64,000 nt of DNA. It comes from Entoloma clypeatum (taxonomy: Eukaryota > Basidiomycota > Agaricomycetes > Agaricales > Entolomataceae). The notes beneath the pieces were generated by a model, which saw only the letters and a list, made by a program, of their open reading frames with translations, was not told where the DNA came from and did no database searches. Within the stretch, counting starts at the first letter, position 1; each line of letters opens with the position of its first letter. Below are positions 35,017 through 45,789 of this stretch, piece by piece. The position numbers and the translations under genes were made by a program. Location: NCBI GenBank assembly GCA_963565915.1, contig OY751485.1, forward strand, positions 4,402,001-4,466,000, read 5' to 3'.

Positions 35017-35906
35017 TTATCGTGGGCAAGACGGGTTCTGCTGATGGAAATCACGGATCAAATCTTGAGTGTTCTGAACATTGGCTCGAGGTTCCCATGT
35101 ATTCTCTTCTGGGCCATATCCTTCCCACTGGACGAGGTACTGGATCTTTCCACAGAACTTTCGAGAGTCTAGAATTGTGGACACATGGTATTCTTCTTGT
35201 CCTTTGACAATGATTGGATCAGGGGCTGGTTTCTTCTTCTGGATGGCATACTTCGGGGTTTCATATGGTGACAACAGGGTCTTGTTGAACACGGGGTGAA
35301 TCATTTTCCAAGTCTTCGGAAGATCAAGAAGATATGTGCTAGCCCCTTGCTTCTCTAGAACCTTGAATGGTCCATGTCGGAGTGCATCAAGTTTCTTCGA
35401 GGGACGGTTAGTCCTGATGTTAGTCCCTTCCAACCACACCTTGTCTCCAATGTGGTAGTTCTGAGACAGACTTCGCCGTGTGTCAACTGTCTTCTTCATC
35501 TGATCCTGTGCTTGTTTCAGCGCTGCATTGGCTTCTTCTCGTGCCTGTTTGAGTCTTCTCAAGAAGTTGTTGGCAGCCGGGTTGGTATCTTCTAATATGA
35601 GTTCTCCCTTCCAAGGATGTAAACCGTAGTTGAGGTAGAATGGGGTGTGCTTCGTCGCCTGATGTTCTTTGTCATTGTACTGGAACTCTGCATTTGCAAT
35701 CCACTCAGCCCAATCATCCTGTAGATGGTTGACAAAGTTCCATAAAAACACTTCCGTTTCCTGATGTGATCGCTCGGCCTGTCCATCAGTCTGTGGGTGG
35801 TATGTGGTGGACAGGTTCCTCTTGATCTCTAGCATGCGGCAGAGTATCTCCATGAACTTCGCGGCGAACTGCGGTCCCCTATCGCTGATGATCTTCTTGG
35901 GGATCC
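35017..35906 (-). pseudogene. Gypsy-1 integrase C-terminal half and chromodomain
   Basis: Reads PKKIISDRGPQFAAKF and TYHPQTDGQAERSHQE (catalytic core with the second Asp and the Glu), FVNHLQDDWAEWIANAEFQ, the GPFKVL/SYLLDLP-type C-terminal domain (ALRHGPFKVLEKQGAS, HPVFNKTLLSPY) and a chromodomain (EEYHVSTILDSR, IQYLVQWEGYGPEENTWEPR). The N-terminal half is at 59.4-59.9 kb; gypsy-2 has inserted between HGI and PKK. Confidence 0.92.
35902..35906. repeat. Target-site duplication of gypsy-2, left copy (gatcc)
   Basis: gatcc precedes the TGTTATAT start of the first gypsy-2 LTR; the same five bases follow the 3' LTR at 59425-59429. Removing gypsy-2 restores the integrase frame KLHGIPKKIISDRG. Confidence 0.92.
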
Positions 35907-36619
35907 TGTTATATCTGTCTCCAAATCTCCGATCCACTCCGATCATCCTCTGACATTCCGGACATCCGTTACCTCCGCATCTCCGCAAGTTGCCATTGTG
36001 CATTTCATATTCATAACTCCATGCCTTTATGCATTTCATATTCATATTCCCGTTTACTTATGCATTGCCTTTTCCGCATGGTCCGTTGACCGACATCTCC
36101 GATGTTCGTTACAGTTGCTGGCAACTTACGCCACAACTCCGGACCTACTCTGACCATCTCCGTAAAGTAATCTCATTTAGGTATTTAAGCTCGTACCATA
36201 CCTGTAGTTCCTCAGTTCGAATATCAACAAAGTTCACTCCTCTACTCCCCGTTCATGCCAGAGATCCTTGCTGTGGTACAATACGCCGACGACATCCTCA
36301 TCTACCGCTCTTCCTCCATCATTACCCTTCGATGAGCTCAGTACTGTGTCCGAGTCACAACTCCGACGTCGTCCGACCATTTCCACGTCAACGTGTCTCT
36401 CACCGAGATCTTTCCGAGAACCTCCGCATCTCCGACCTCCCCTCCGACCTCCTGAAATTGGGACACCTTATCCAACAAACGGCGGCGCAACACATACATT
36501 GAAGCCATGTCCCTCCCCTTCGTCGTTCCTCCGCATTTCCGGAGTTCCGCTCCGGTCTCAGTCCTACGTCCGACCTCCGACGGACTCCGACGAAGCTCTG
36601 ATGTTTCACCTACTTAACA
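35907..36619 (+). repeat. Gypsy-2 first LTR copy (recombinant)
   Basis: Starts TGTTATATCTGTCTCC and ends CTTAACA. Its 5' half equals the second copy at 37,088; its 3' half matches the solo LTR at 60,537-61,299 better (for example AACCTCCGCATCTCC and ACATACATTG). It is followed by 315 bp of gypsy-1 RT sequence equal to 61,300-61,614. Confidence 0.85.
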
Positions 36620-37087
36620 GTACCACCTGTGAGCGCGGTAAGAGGTTTCGCAATGTTTGAGTACCCTTCAATAAAACATTGATAGAAGTTGGCAAATCCA
36701 AGGAACCTCTGAACTTCCTTTTTTGATGTGGGTGCTCGCCAGTTTCGGATCGTATCCACCTTCTCAGTTTCCATCTTGACACGTCCCTCACCAACCACAT
36801 ATCCCAATATAGGACATTTCGTTACTTCTGATAAACACTTCTTCTCCTTTAGGAACAAATCATTGTCCGATAGGATCTGTAGGATTTCTTTGGTGTTTCA
36901 TGCGAGTTCTTCCTTGGTTTTACCGATAACCACACCGTTTCCTGATGTGATCGCTCGGCCTGTCCATCAGTCTGTGGGTGGTATGTGGTGGACAGGTTCC
37001 TCTTGATCTCTAGCATGCGGCAGAGTATCTCCATGAACTTCGCGGCGAACTGCGGTCCCCTATCGCTGATGATCTTCTTGGGGATCC

Positions 37088-37799
37088 TGTTATATCTGTC
37101 TCCAAATCTCCGATCCACTCCGATCATCCTCTGACATTCCAGACATCCGTTACCTCCGCATCTCCGCAAGTTGCCATTGTGCATTTCATATTCATAACTC
37201 CATGCCTTTATGCATTTCATATTCATATTCCCGTTTACTTATGCATTGCCTTTTCCGCATGGTCCGTTGACCGACATCTCCGATGTTCGTTACAGTTGCT
37301 GGCAACTTACGCCACAACTCCGGACCTACTCTGACCATCTCCGTAAAGTAATCTCATTTAGGTATTTAAGCTCGTACCATACCTGTAGTTCCTCAGTTCG
37401 AATATCAACAAAGTTCACTCCTCTACTCCCCGTTCATGCCAGAGATCCTTGCTGTGGTACAATACGCCAACGACATCCTCATCTACCGCTCTTCCTCCAT
37501 CATTACCCTTCGACGAGCTCAGTACTGTTCTGAGTCACAACTCCGACGTTGTCCGACCATTTCCACGTCAATGTGTCTCTCACCGAGATCTCTCTGAGGA
37601 CCTCCGCACCTCCGACCTCTCCTCCGACCTCCTGAAATTGGGACACCTTATCCAACAAACGGCGGCGCAACACATATGTTGAAGCCATGTCCCTCCCATT
37701 CGGCGTTCCTCTGCATTTCCGGAGTTCCGCTCCGGTCTCAGTCCTACGTATGACCTCCGACGGACTCTGACGAAGCTCCGACATTTCACCTACTTAACA
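37088..37799 (+). repeat. Gypsy-2 second (true) 5' LTR copy
   Basis: 712 bp, TGTTATAT...CTTAACA, directly followed by the element's leader and gag. Its 3' half matches the 3' LTR at 59,013-59,424 (GGACCTC, ACATAYGTTG variants) better than the first copy does. Confidence 0.88.
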
Positions 37800-38064
37800 G
37801 TATATTTGAACTCAAACCGTTTTTGGATTCCTGCTAGTCATGGCACTCTGAAACACCAAGACAGCAAAAGCCGCAGAAGCTGGCACTTCTAGGCAGCAAG
37901 TTCTACAAAATGTCGAACAACATTTAACAGAACTATCCCCCGTAACTCCGACTACTCCGACACCTCCGCATAATATTCCGATCCCCACTTCCCCCATAGA
38001 ATCCGCACCCCCGTCTCCTCAGAATATTTTCGGCCCACAAGCCCTTGCGGATGCTTTCCTCTTA

Positions 38065-38973
38065 ATGACCAATGAACTCAAACGCAGCAAAGGTCACAAG
38101 CATCACAAAAAGGCTAAGGATCCGGACACCTTCGATGGTTCCGATCCCCGGAAACTGAACCAGTTCATCCTCCAATGCACATTGTTCTTCCGTGACAACT
38201 CCGAGTATGACGATGACTCTGCCAAAATCACTCTTGCCATCTCTTTCCTCCGAGGCACAGCTCTTGATTATTTCGAGCATTTCATCATTGAACCAGACCC
38301 AGACAACCCCCCGGACTGGTACGAAGATTGGTCCGCATTCCTCCGCACACTCCGCACAGAATTCAGGGTCATTGATCCCATTGCGGATGCTGCCGACTCT
38401 CTGGACAATCTCAAAATGCGCGAAAATCAACATATTCTCAAGTATAATATTGAGTTCACACGCCTTGCTGCCAAAACGCACTGGGACAGCTCCGCCCTGC
38501 ATCACCGGTACTACTCCGGGTTGGCGGAGCAGATTAAAGATGTCCTTGGGACTCAAGCAAAGCCAAGCACGTTACCAGCACTTAGGGAGCTAGCACAGAC
38601 TATTGATGCTCGCCACTGGGACCGTCATCACGAGAAATCCCACTCCAACAAATCCGCATCCAAATCCGACAAATCCGAAGCTAAAACCCCCTCCGCAAAC
38701 TCCGATAAAAACTCCAAAGCCAAACCGCAGACACAGAACCAGGGCAAACAGTCGAAGCCTTCCTCCACTCCCAAGTCCGATATCTCCGACAAACTCGGAA
38801 AAGACGGAAAGCTAACTCCAGAGGAACGCAAATGCTGTTTTGACAACAACCTCTGTATGTTTTGTGGCAAAGCTGGACACGTCGCGAAAGATTGCCTGAA
38901 GTCTTCGTCCTCCGCCTCTAAGGCTAAGGCGTGCGCTGCCCAAGCCAAGACCACGGACGAAACAAAAAATTAG
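38065..38973 (+). CDS. Gypsy-2 Gag
   Basis: Open from 37,849, first ATG at 38,065, 302 residues from there. A capsid-like helical domain (DPDTFDGSDPRKLNQFILQC, FLRGTALDYFEHFI, ILKYNIEFTRLAAKTHWD) is followed by a Lys/Ser-rich linker and a CCHC zinc knuckle CMFCGKAGHVAKDC. The stop TAG (38971-38973) comes right after the heptamer A AAA AAT, and pol lies in the -1 frame. Confidence 0.9.
   Translation: MTNELKRSKGHKHHKKAKDPDTFDGSDPRKLNQFILQCTLFFRDNSEYDDDSAKITLAISFLRGTALDYFEHFIIEPDPDNPPDWYEDWSAFLRTLRTEFRVIDPIADAADSLDNLKMRENQHILKYNIEFTRLAAKTHWDSSALHHRYYSGLAEQIKDVLGTQAKPSTLPALRELAQTIDARHWDRHHEKSHSNKSASKSDKSEAKTPSANSDKNSKAKPQTQNQGKQSKPSSTPKSDISDKLGKDGKLTPEERKCCFDNNLCMFCGKAGHVAKDCLKSSSSASKAKACAAQAKTTDETKN
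38964..38970 (+). promoter_or_regulatory. Candidate -1 ribosomal frameshift site (A AAA AAT)
   Basis: The zero-frame codons are ACA AAA AAT TAG. A -1 slip on A AAA AAT joins Gag to the pol frame (KKLAGSPQDSVRPEDC), bypassing the Gag stop. Spacing directly before the stop fits an X XXY YYZ slippery site; no downstream pseudoknot was examined. Confidence 0.55.
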
Positions 38974-39812
38974 CGGGCAGTCCACAGGACTCTGTGCGGC
39001 CTGAGGACTGTGTTGAACCCATCCGTACTACCGCTCTACTCAATGCTTCCGCTCTTTCCGATCCCAATTCCCTCCGTGTCCAACTTACATCTCCGCTTAT
39101 CTCCGATTCTTCTCCGATAGCCGCCCTTGTGGACTCCGGCTCTACTCATTGTTTTATTGACTCCCGTTATGCTTCATCCTATAAACTCCCTTTCACCTCC
39201 ATACCTCCGATCGAACTTGAATTATTTGACAGAACGTCCAACTCCGTCATTACTCAGGCGGTTGATCTCCCTGTATACTTTTCCTCCGGTGAATATATGG
39301 CCATTACAGCCTACGTGACTCCGCTCAATTCCTCCTGTTCTATGGTTCTTGGATACAACTGGCTCACCCGCTACAATCCTATGATTGACTGGGTATTGGG
39401 CAGTATTACTTTCCGTCCACAGCTCTTGAAGGAGTCTCCGACCTTGACGTCTTCTGCCAGGTCAGCTCTGCTACCTCCGCAGACCTCTCCCGATACTCTG
39501 ACCTCCAACTCCCAGCACATCCGCTGCTACTCCGGACATTGTTCCGAATATTGCATTGATAAATGCAGCCGCATTTGTGTGCGCTTGCAAACTTCCGGGT
39601 GCCCAATCTTTCCGAATTCACCTCTCCGACCACATGATCTCCGCCCAATCCGCTTCCATGTCCGAGGAACCTCCGGACCTCTCCCATATCCCAGAGGAAT
39701 ATCACGATTTTGCCAATGTTTTTAGCAAGACAAAAGCAGACACCCTCGCTCCGCATCGTCTGTATGACCTCCACATTGAGTTAGAAGACGGATCGACTCC
39801 CCCTATTGGCCC
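38974..39812 (+). pseudogene. Gypsy-2 Pol start: aspartic protease and linker
   Basis: The -1 frame gives the retropepsin core ALVDSGSTHCFIDSRYA, followed by MVLGYNWLTRYNPMIDW. A one-base shift near 39,560-39,720 moves the reading to INAAAFVCACKLPG, DLSHIPEEYHDFANVFSKTK and DLHIELEDGSTPPIGP, where the 6.2-kb transposon interrupts it (39,813). The internal frameshift means the copy is dead. Confidence 0.88.
39807..39812. repeat. 6-bp target-site duplication of the integrase transposon, left copy
   Basis: tggccc precedes the element and recurs at 46018-46023 right after it. Removing the element and one copy restores the gypsy-2 reading [18 protein letters not shown]. Confidence 0.88.
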
Positions 39813-40047
39813 TATGACGGTCAAATTGTACAAAAAATAAATGGTCACCCAGAATTGTCATGTCACGCGGTTTGACCAACAGGCGGGCAGTTTTCGAGTG
39901 CCCACGCGGTTTTCACTGACTTGTGTCGCCCTTATTGTGCCGCACATTGAATGTTGCTGCCACCCCCGTAGTATTTTGACCCTCTCCCCAGTTGAACACA
40001 GTACTTACTACTTAGCTCCCAGAAATTGTCGCAATGGGCATTCAATG
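39813..40047 (+). repeat. Left terminal inverted repeat
   Basis: Inverted match to 45,790-46,017; the shared block includes CACGCGGTTTGACCAA, GTGTCGCCCTTATTGTGCC and TGCTGCCACCCCCGTAGTA. Indel at acttactacttagc versus attaac. Confidence 0.92.
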
Positions 40048-40318
40048 TTTACAATTTCATCAGCTAAGGAAGCAGTCGGAGTCCACTCCAGCCAGCGGAG
40101 ACTCGGATTTTACACAAAAAAGATTATCTATTGATTAAAAGCAGGTTCTACTCTATGTGAGGGACATCAAGTTGAGACTTCGAATTCTAATGATGAAAAG
40201 AAAACTGAGTGGAGGTCATATAGGTCGAGGCAGGATTTATGATTATAAAGGTTGATTGAAAAGGCTCTAGGGAATGTTGAACTCGGAGGAAAGGATGGGA
40301 TAAATAAAGCAATGAAAA

Positions 40319-41016
40319 CTAAAAGAAGAACTTGCGGTTTACAGCCCATGGATCATCAAGGTCAGAAAGCGAGGTGAACGACGTGTCAAGGGGAACTGTG
40401 GGCTGAAGGGGAGTTGTCAGAGCAGTAACAGGACTAAGCACATCTGGTGGTAATGTGGGAATAATGCTCGTGGACGGGGCCGACAGGGCGCTCTCGACCG
40501 AGCTACTGTGCCCCGTCAAATCAATCATATCACAGTCTTCCGCTGGCATTGGCGGCTATTCCGAGTCCAAGCCATGTGTACTGTTTTGACAGTGTCAAGT
40601 CGTACCAAACATGGTAGGAGAAGGGAGGTCGAAGTCGGAATCTTGAACAAGTTGACCTTCAGAATCCACAGGAAGATCTTAAGATACTCACCAAACTCTT
40701 CGGCAGCCTCAACGACTGTGGAGGCTGCCAGTGGCTTGCTGATAACTATATAGATTGATGTCAGTAGAATATAAGGACAATAGAAAGGGGGCTGGCATGG
40801 CTTTGATTGTTTGCGTGGTGGGCGGCTCCTCCGTTTTTGTGAGGGACCATCTTGAACAGTGCTTAGATCCTCTACAGTGTCCTTGTCAGAGTCCGACGGT
40901 GTTGGGGAATGATTGTGCTTTCGGCTAGTCTTTTCCAAAGCTGACCTCTCTTGCGTTGGTTCAAACAAAGGGCTGGGAGTTGAGCCGTGGCCTGTAGTGC
41001 GATGGAGAGTTGTCAT
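40319..41016 (-). CDS. Transposon cargo protein A, unknown
   Basis: ATG at 41016 (MTTLHRTTGHGSTPSP). Exon 1 encodes a disordered Ser/Pro/Lys segment with a likely nuclear localisation signal (KRRSRPPRKQSKP). A short exon PLAASTVVEAAEEFGEYL follows, then a last exon with DMIDLTGHSSS, a Pro/Thr/Ser-rich stretch and the ending DDPWAVNRKFFF. Intron edges are approximate. No family recognised. Confidence 0.45.
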
Positions 41017-41089
41017 GCATGTTTGATATGAGTGTTGTCACATACTTGTCACAGCCTTCCCTTTTCCTTTCCGATCTCCCCTCAGGCTT

Positions 41090-41220
41090 GCTGTTATGAT
41101 TGCTCTTATCTTATCCTATTATCTAATCTCATTTTTATCTTATCTCTTTATCTTATCTCATCTTATCCTATCTCTTGATCTTATCCTATCTTATCTGAAA
41201 CCTTTATCTTATTCTACCTC
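41090..41220. repeat. TTATC-rich low-complexity tract
   Basis: Irregular repeats of ttatct/tatccta over about 130 bp in the spacer between cargo genes A and B. Confidence 0.75.
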
Positions 41221-41392
41221 ATGTTAGACACATGTTATTCTAGAACAGTCTTATTTACTGTGCACCTCATTTATGCCTCATGGTATTTACATATATAAGT
41301 AGCCTACTTTCCTTTGTATTCTGTAGCTTGTTCTCTTGAGATCCCATGTGGGTCAATAGTCAGCATCGCTCCTTTGTCTTGATGGCATCGTA

Positions 41393-42502
41393 TCACCTCT
41401 CCTTGCACGTTTTATGTTCGGGCCTGTGGATGTAGTCGTCAGACTCACATGTCGCCTCAACACTTGCTGCCGGGTATTCACTCTCAGAGAACAATGCACA
41501 AACTTCATCAGGAACTGGATCACGAGTAACTGGAGCACATTGAGGTTGTCTGGTAAGTTTTGTAGCTTGAGAAAACCCACCGATATAGACATGTGAATCT
41601 TGATACCCAGCTCGCGATGTACCCTTGTTGAAATGCACTGTCGCACCATCCGGATGTAGGTTCGGAACAATGGCCAGCCATCTTTTCCGTGGTACACAGA
41701 GGACCCATGGTGGGTATGCAGCCAATGGATCATCTGCTTCAGGCTCCTCCATGTTATTGATGTATTCCAACAGGCCGGGAAATAGTTCCCGGAGAGCAGA
41801 GTGCACTTCTTTGTAGTTCCATGACTTCCGAAACTCAATTCCACTGTCAACCATCTTGGCTAAACCTTTTTTAATCAGGATTTGGACGTTGAACCGGTCT
41901 GGAACCCCAGCCTCCATTGGTTCAAAGCTGTCGGCTTCCTGTATCGGCAATGCAACGTTGGTAATACATTGATCAGATAGCTGCATCATACCTCATCCAC
42001 TAATCCTATCCCATGTGGGTTAATGACAATGGACAGAACTTTGAAGACATCATCGTCGCGATGGTCTTTGCTTTTTCCGTTTGACTGAAAATTCGGTAAG
42101 TGGCTTCATAATGATCATGACACAACAGGATCAACCACGTACTTTAGAGACACTCCTTGAGCCTGAGCCTGTGCTGCTGACTAGCCGTGTCTTGGGACAT
42201 TGCTGCATGCCATCATTGGCTTCCCGATTCGCGTCATCAATAGAAGGTATGTGGCTGGATCGGGGGATGTGTAAAAGACGGTGCAGTATGTCCTTGACAC
42301 TTGGCTCATCTGCTTTCTCCTTCTGACCTATGCCTGAAGCTGTCGAGGGGTCGCCGCAATGCTGGCTTGGTCCGTGGAGACATTCGAGACACCGTAAAGG
42401 TCTGTCTGGGTTGGGGTTCTCGGGAAGAGTGCACTGTCGACAGACACATTGTTTTCCTGATGTGTGGTCAATTGCGATGCACCATGTTGAGCTAGAAGAC
42501 AT
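41393..42502 (-). CDS. Transposon cargo protein B with N-terminal Cys cluster
   Basis: ATG at 42502. The N-terminus has a probable zinc-binding cluster, SGKQCVCRQCTLPE and LRCLECLHGPSQHC, after WC at residue 8. A middle exon reads DDDVFKVLSIVINPHGIGLV. After a 54-nt intron (gtatga...tacag) the last exon gives EADSFEPMEAGVPDRFNVQ, LREFPGLL-like LRELFPGLLEYINNM, PPWVLCVPRKRWLAIVPN and GYQDSHVYIGGFSQ; stop at 41393-41395. Similar Cys clusters recur in basidiomycete proteins of unknown function, as I recall. Role in transposition or as captured host gene is unknown. Confidence 0.55.
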
Positions 42503-42625
42503 AGTAAGGACAGAGTATGTTCAGAGGAACAAAACACGAAGAGGTAATGTTCCACTTTGTTGGCTTAAATACAAGAGAGCTCCAACTGACAATTTGGCAT
42601 CAAATTTAAACGAGACATCACTCTA

Positions 42626-44600
42626 TTATTCAGACCCATCTTGAAGAAATACAAGTCTGTCAACGATATCTAGTGCCTGTCCCCATAATTCTGCCCATGC
42701 CTTCCAAATGAAATCTGGTAAAGCTACCCACAGTTCTTTGCCACGCCACATTCTAATAACCTCATAACTAGGATATACTGCATCCTCCCACTCTTCAGAA
42801 AGCAGTCCATAGCCTGATGGAATCAGTTGTAAATTACAAACATGATCATGGGCCGTTGAAAAAACAATTTCAACATGATTATTTTCAAATGGACTCTGGT
42901 GCTTCGGACAAGATACATCCTCAACATTGAATTTTGATTTGTATGCTTCTTCAATAAATTCTTCAAGATCATTGAAGTCATGCTCTTGCATCTCGCCATC
43001 CGTTTCGAGAAAGTGCGGGATTTCCTCATCTGGCAGTTGTCCTGCGCCACTTTCTCCCTCTGTGTGTTCATAGACTTCGCCATCTGTGCCATAGAATTTG
43101 CTGATGATATCTGCATGGATACCGGAACAATCATCGACGTAAATACCATGATTGAGCTGCCCTAGAAGCCGTATATCCTAATCTTGAATTCTCAAAGAAA
43201 CTCTCATGATAATTTTATAAATGTTGACGTACATTTGGGCTCTGATCATGACCATCACCTGATAAAGGATGTGGGTTCCATTCATCCCGAAAAGCCATAC
43301 AGTCGCCGTTTATCATGTCAAGAAAAAGATAATGAAGAAGCCAAAGATGGCAGGAGTTCTTCCTATCGAGACAGTGCAGGTGTTCAAGACGATAAAAAAA
43401 AGCACGCCAACACCGGACGAACTGTGTGCCAACCTCTACCCATAACTGTTCAATCCGTGTATTATGAGTAGATCTGTGGTAAATACCTCGGTTGAGAAAC
43501 CAACTTTATTTGGAACAGAAATAATGTACAATCCCCAAATGAAAGAAGCCCGATTAAGGCCTTTCGCAAGAATCATGTATAGTGCGACACCCTTATTTTC
43601 ACGACCATGGTCGCCACATACACGTGACGGTGATCCATATTTTTCTATGGCCTCAGAAAATAAATGAAGCACAGTTGATGCTCGATTGTTGGTGCTTGCA
43701 TGAAGACCAGTGACCTGAAGAAAGATAAGCACAAGTATTGAAGAATCAACTCAAATCTACATACCACATGAGAATACCCATCCACAAAGCCATGGATAAC
43801 AATTCCCCATAGAATGAGCTTGTGATGTCCATCTACATGCCATAATGCATCAGGGCATGAGACTTTGTACTTGCGGCGCTGAATCGTGGCACGTTTGCGA
43901 AGAATACGACCGAGGCCATCAACACATTGGATTGAAGCTTGGACACACTGTTTCTGAATGCGGAGACCCTGTCGCCTCAAAAAGCCAATCAAGTATCGTA
44001 TGCCAGAGTCAGGCTTTGTAGCATGGAAAGTCTTGACAAGCAAATCAAGATTATGATTGGAAAGGGCTGAGAATTTGCTTGAGATACCATATAGGCGCAT
44101 ATAATAACGGAGAGTGTGGCGATGAATTCCCATCATATCAGCAAGCTTCGTCAATGAAATTCGTCGCTGGGCAGACATTGCTTCTCGTAGAAAATCTGGA
44201 TCAATAACTTTTCGTGGACAACCACGCTGGCTAGTGCGGACACATGTAATTGGTTCAATAACACCAATATTCGATTCCTCCCTATGGCAAGTTCTTTATA
44301 AGGAATTATGAACTAGAAGGAAATGCCACGCACCGAGATACCAGAGCCTCGCGTGCCTGATTCAAACATGCAACAAGTGTACCGACATGCTCGGTACAAG
44401 TATGAAGCAGCTTCTTCAAGCTCAAGAAGAATTGGAACGATATCCAAAGCAAGTCTCTCGACATGAAGCTTTAACCTGATAGTGTCAGCTTCTTCAGAAA
44501 GAACATCAGAGGCAGAACAGAATATGTTGTGCACGATTTGATGTGCAAGATGGACATTTGGTGACCATATTTCATCAGTTGGAAGAGGTGGGATGGGCAT
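42626..44600 (-). CDS. Retroviral-type DDE integrase (rve-like transposase)
   Basis: First ATG in the open frame is 44600 (MPIPPLPTDEIW). The N-terminal helical part is followed by LVACLNQAREALVSREE, TSQRGCPRKVIDPDFL and a helix-turn-helix-like segment ISLTKLADMMGIHRHTLRYY. Catalytic core: first Asp in LWHVDGHHKLILWGIVIHG, second Asp in RVCGDHGRENKGVA, Glu in THNTRIEQLWVEVG. Then AFFYRLEHLHCLDRK, CMAFRDEWNPHPLSGDGHDQ, a long acidic C-terminus and GYGLLSEEWEDAVYPSYEVI, ending LVFLQDGSE. Four introns join without a stop. The family is multicopy in mushrooms and is often annotated only as integrase core domain protein. Divergent from the BTB gene by 112 bp. Confidence 0.82.
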
Positions 44601-44712
44601 TCTTGTACCAGTTGGCAAATAGCGTGTAAAGAGTTCAAGTTCGGATTGACGGAACTTGAACTGAGGTGTGGTGACTCCTATCTAACACTTTGCTGGCACC
44701 CTTTGAACTAGT

Positions 44713-45718
44713 ATGGCCTCTGACAAAAACAATTCTCCACAACCTCACCCAAAGTACTGGCACCGAGATGGTTCCGTGATTTTCCAGGTTAGCCTAGGTG
44801 TCATACAACTATGGAACAGTTTTACTTACTTTTTCTAGGTTGAGAGATATCTCTATCGTATCCACCTCAGTATCCTTGAAAGGCTGTCTCCCGTCTTCAA
44901 TGACATCTTCAGCATTCCTCCTCAATCAACCCCAGCTACCTCCGAAGGAATTGCTATGGAGGGAAGCCTGGAAAATCCACTTGTCCTCAAACAGGTGAGG
45001 AGCGATGAATTTGACAATTTTCTGCTTTGGATCTATCGAATGTGAGTACTGGGGCTAATCATGGACATGAATGATTGCTTATCATCCACACAGTGACTGG
45101 AAACCACCCCCTCAACCTGAAGTAGTCTATGTCGACCTCCTTAAACTGTGTCAGAGGTGGCAAATTGATGAAGGCATGACATTTGCTATTCACCACATCC
45201 AGCAGTTGCCATCAATCAGAACACCGCGACGTCTTGAACTTGCAAGGATGTACTCGATTTTCCAGTGGGTTAAACCAGCATTGAGGATATTGATTTTTGT
45301 GGACTTCATATGGGTAACCCTCAGCGACGAGGAATGCAGTCAGATAGGCTTCCCCATTTACCGAATTATTGTGAACACAAGGCGTGTTATAGAACGTGAA
45401 TGTCGGTCACTGGCCTTCATCCGACCATGGCCAAAATTCGCTGTTGATTGGGTTTGCCATAATCACAAGGCATGTGGGACTACATGGAAGGCATTCTGGG
45501 AGGCAAAGATGATTATCAGACTCTTGCATCCCACAGATCCGTTGCTGCTTCATGAGATTGCTGATTGTGTCACGAAGTATCTGGACTGTCCTGAACTGAT
45601 GCACATGACATCTCTTTGTAAGATGGCAATGGCAGAGCAGCTTCGAGAGAACACAATTGCTGAATCCATTCTTGATGCAGCAGTTAAGGCCGTCATTACA
45701 TACTTCACTTCGTTATAA
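44713..45718 (+). CDS. BTB/POZ domain protein carried by the transposon
   Basis: ATG 44713 (MASDKNNSPQPHPKYWHRDG). After a first intron (gttagc...ttctag) the frame reads VERYLYRIHLSILERLSPVF, PLVLKQVRSDEFDNFLLWIY, and after a second intron DWKPPPQPEVVYVDLLKLCQ, RTPRRLELARMYSIFQWV and a C-terminal helical region; stop TAA 45716-45718. The FxVxxxxYRIHxxIL(E)RxSPVF start and the DEFDNFLxWIY core are the common basidiomycete BTB type. These proteins form dimers and can be Cullin-3 adaptors or chromatin factors; which applies here is unknown. Confidence 0.8.
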
Positions 45719-45789
45719 TCATAGCTATATAGCATTGCTTACCTCAATCTATACCATTCAGGCAGATTTGTATACATAACTTACCGTGA

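Larger units (their letters stand above)
35754..37799. repeat. Tandem duplication, 1,181-bp period
   Basis: Sequence from 35,754 (ccgtttcctgatgtg, gypsy-1 integrase) through the LTR recurs from 36,935 at an offset of 1,181. Unit 1 ends with gypsy-1 RT sequence (36,620-36,934); unit 2 ends at the LTR end (37,799), after which the gypsy-2 internal sequence starts. Confidence 0.88.

Noticed and set aside
36029..37784. ORFs in the LTR (YNTPTTSSS-type) on both strands, repeated at 59.1 and 60.9 kb
   Set aside because: LTR sequence with Ser/Pro-rich chance frames; they recur only because the LTR recurs.
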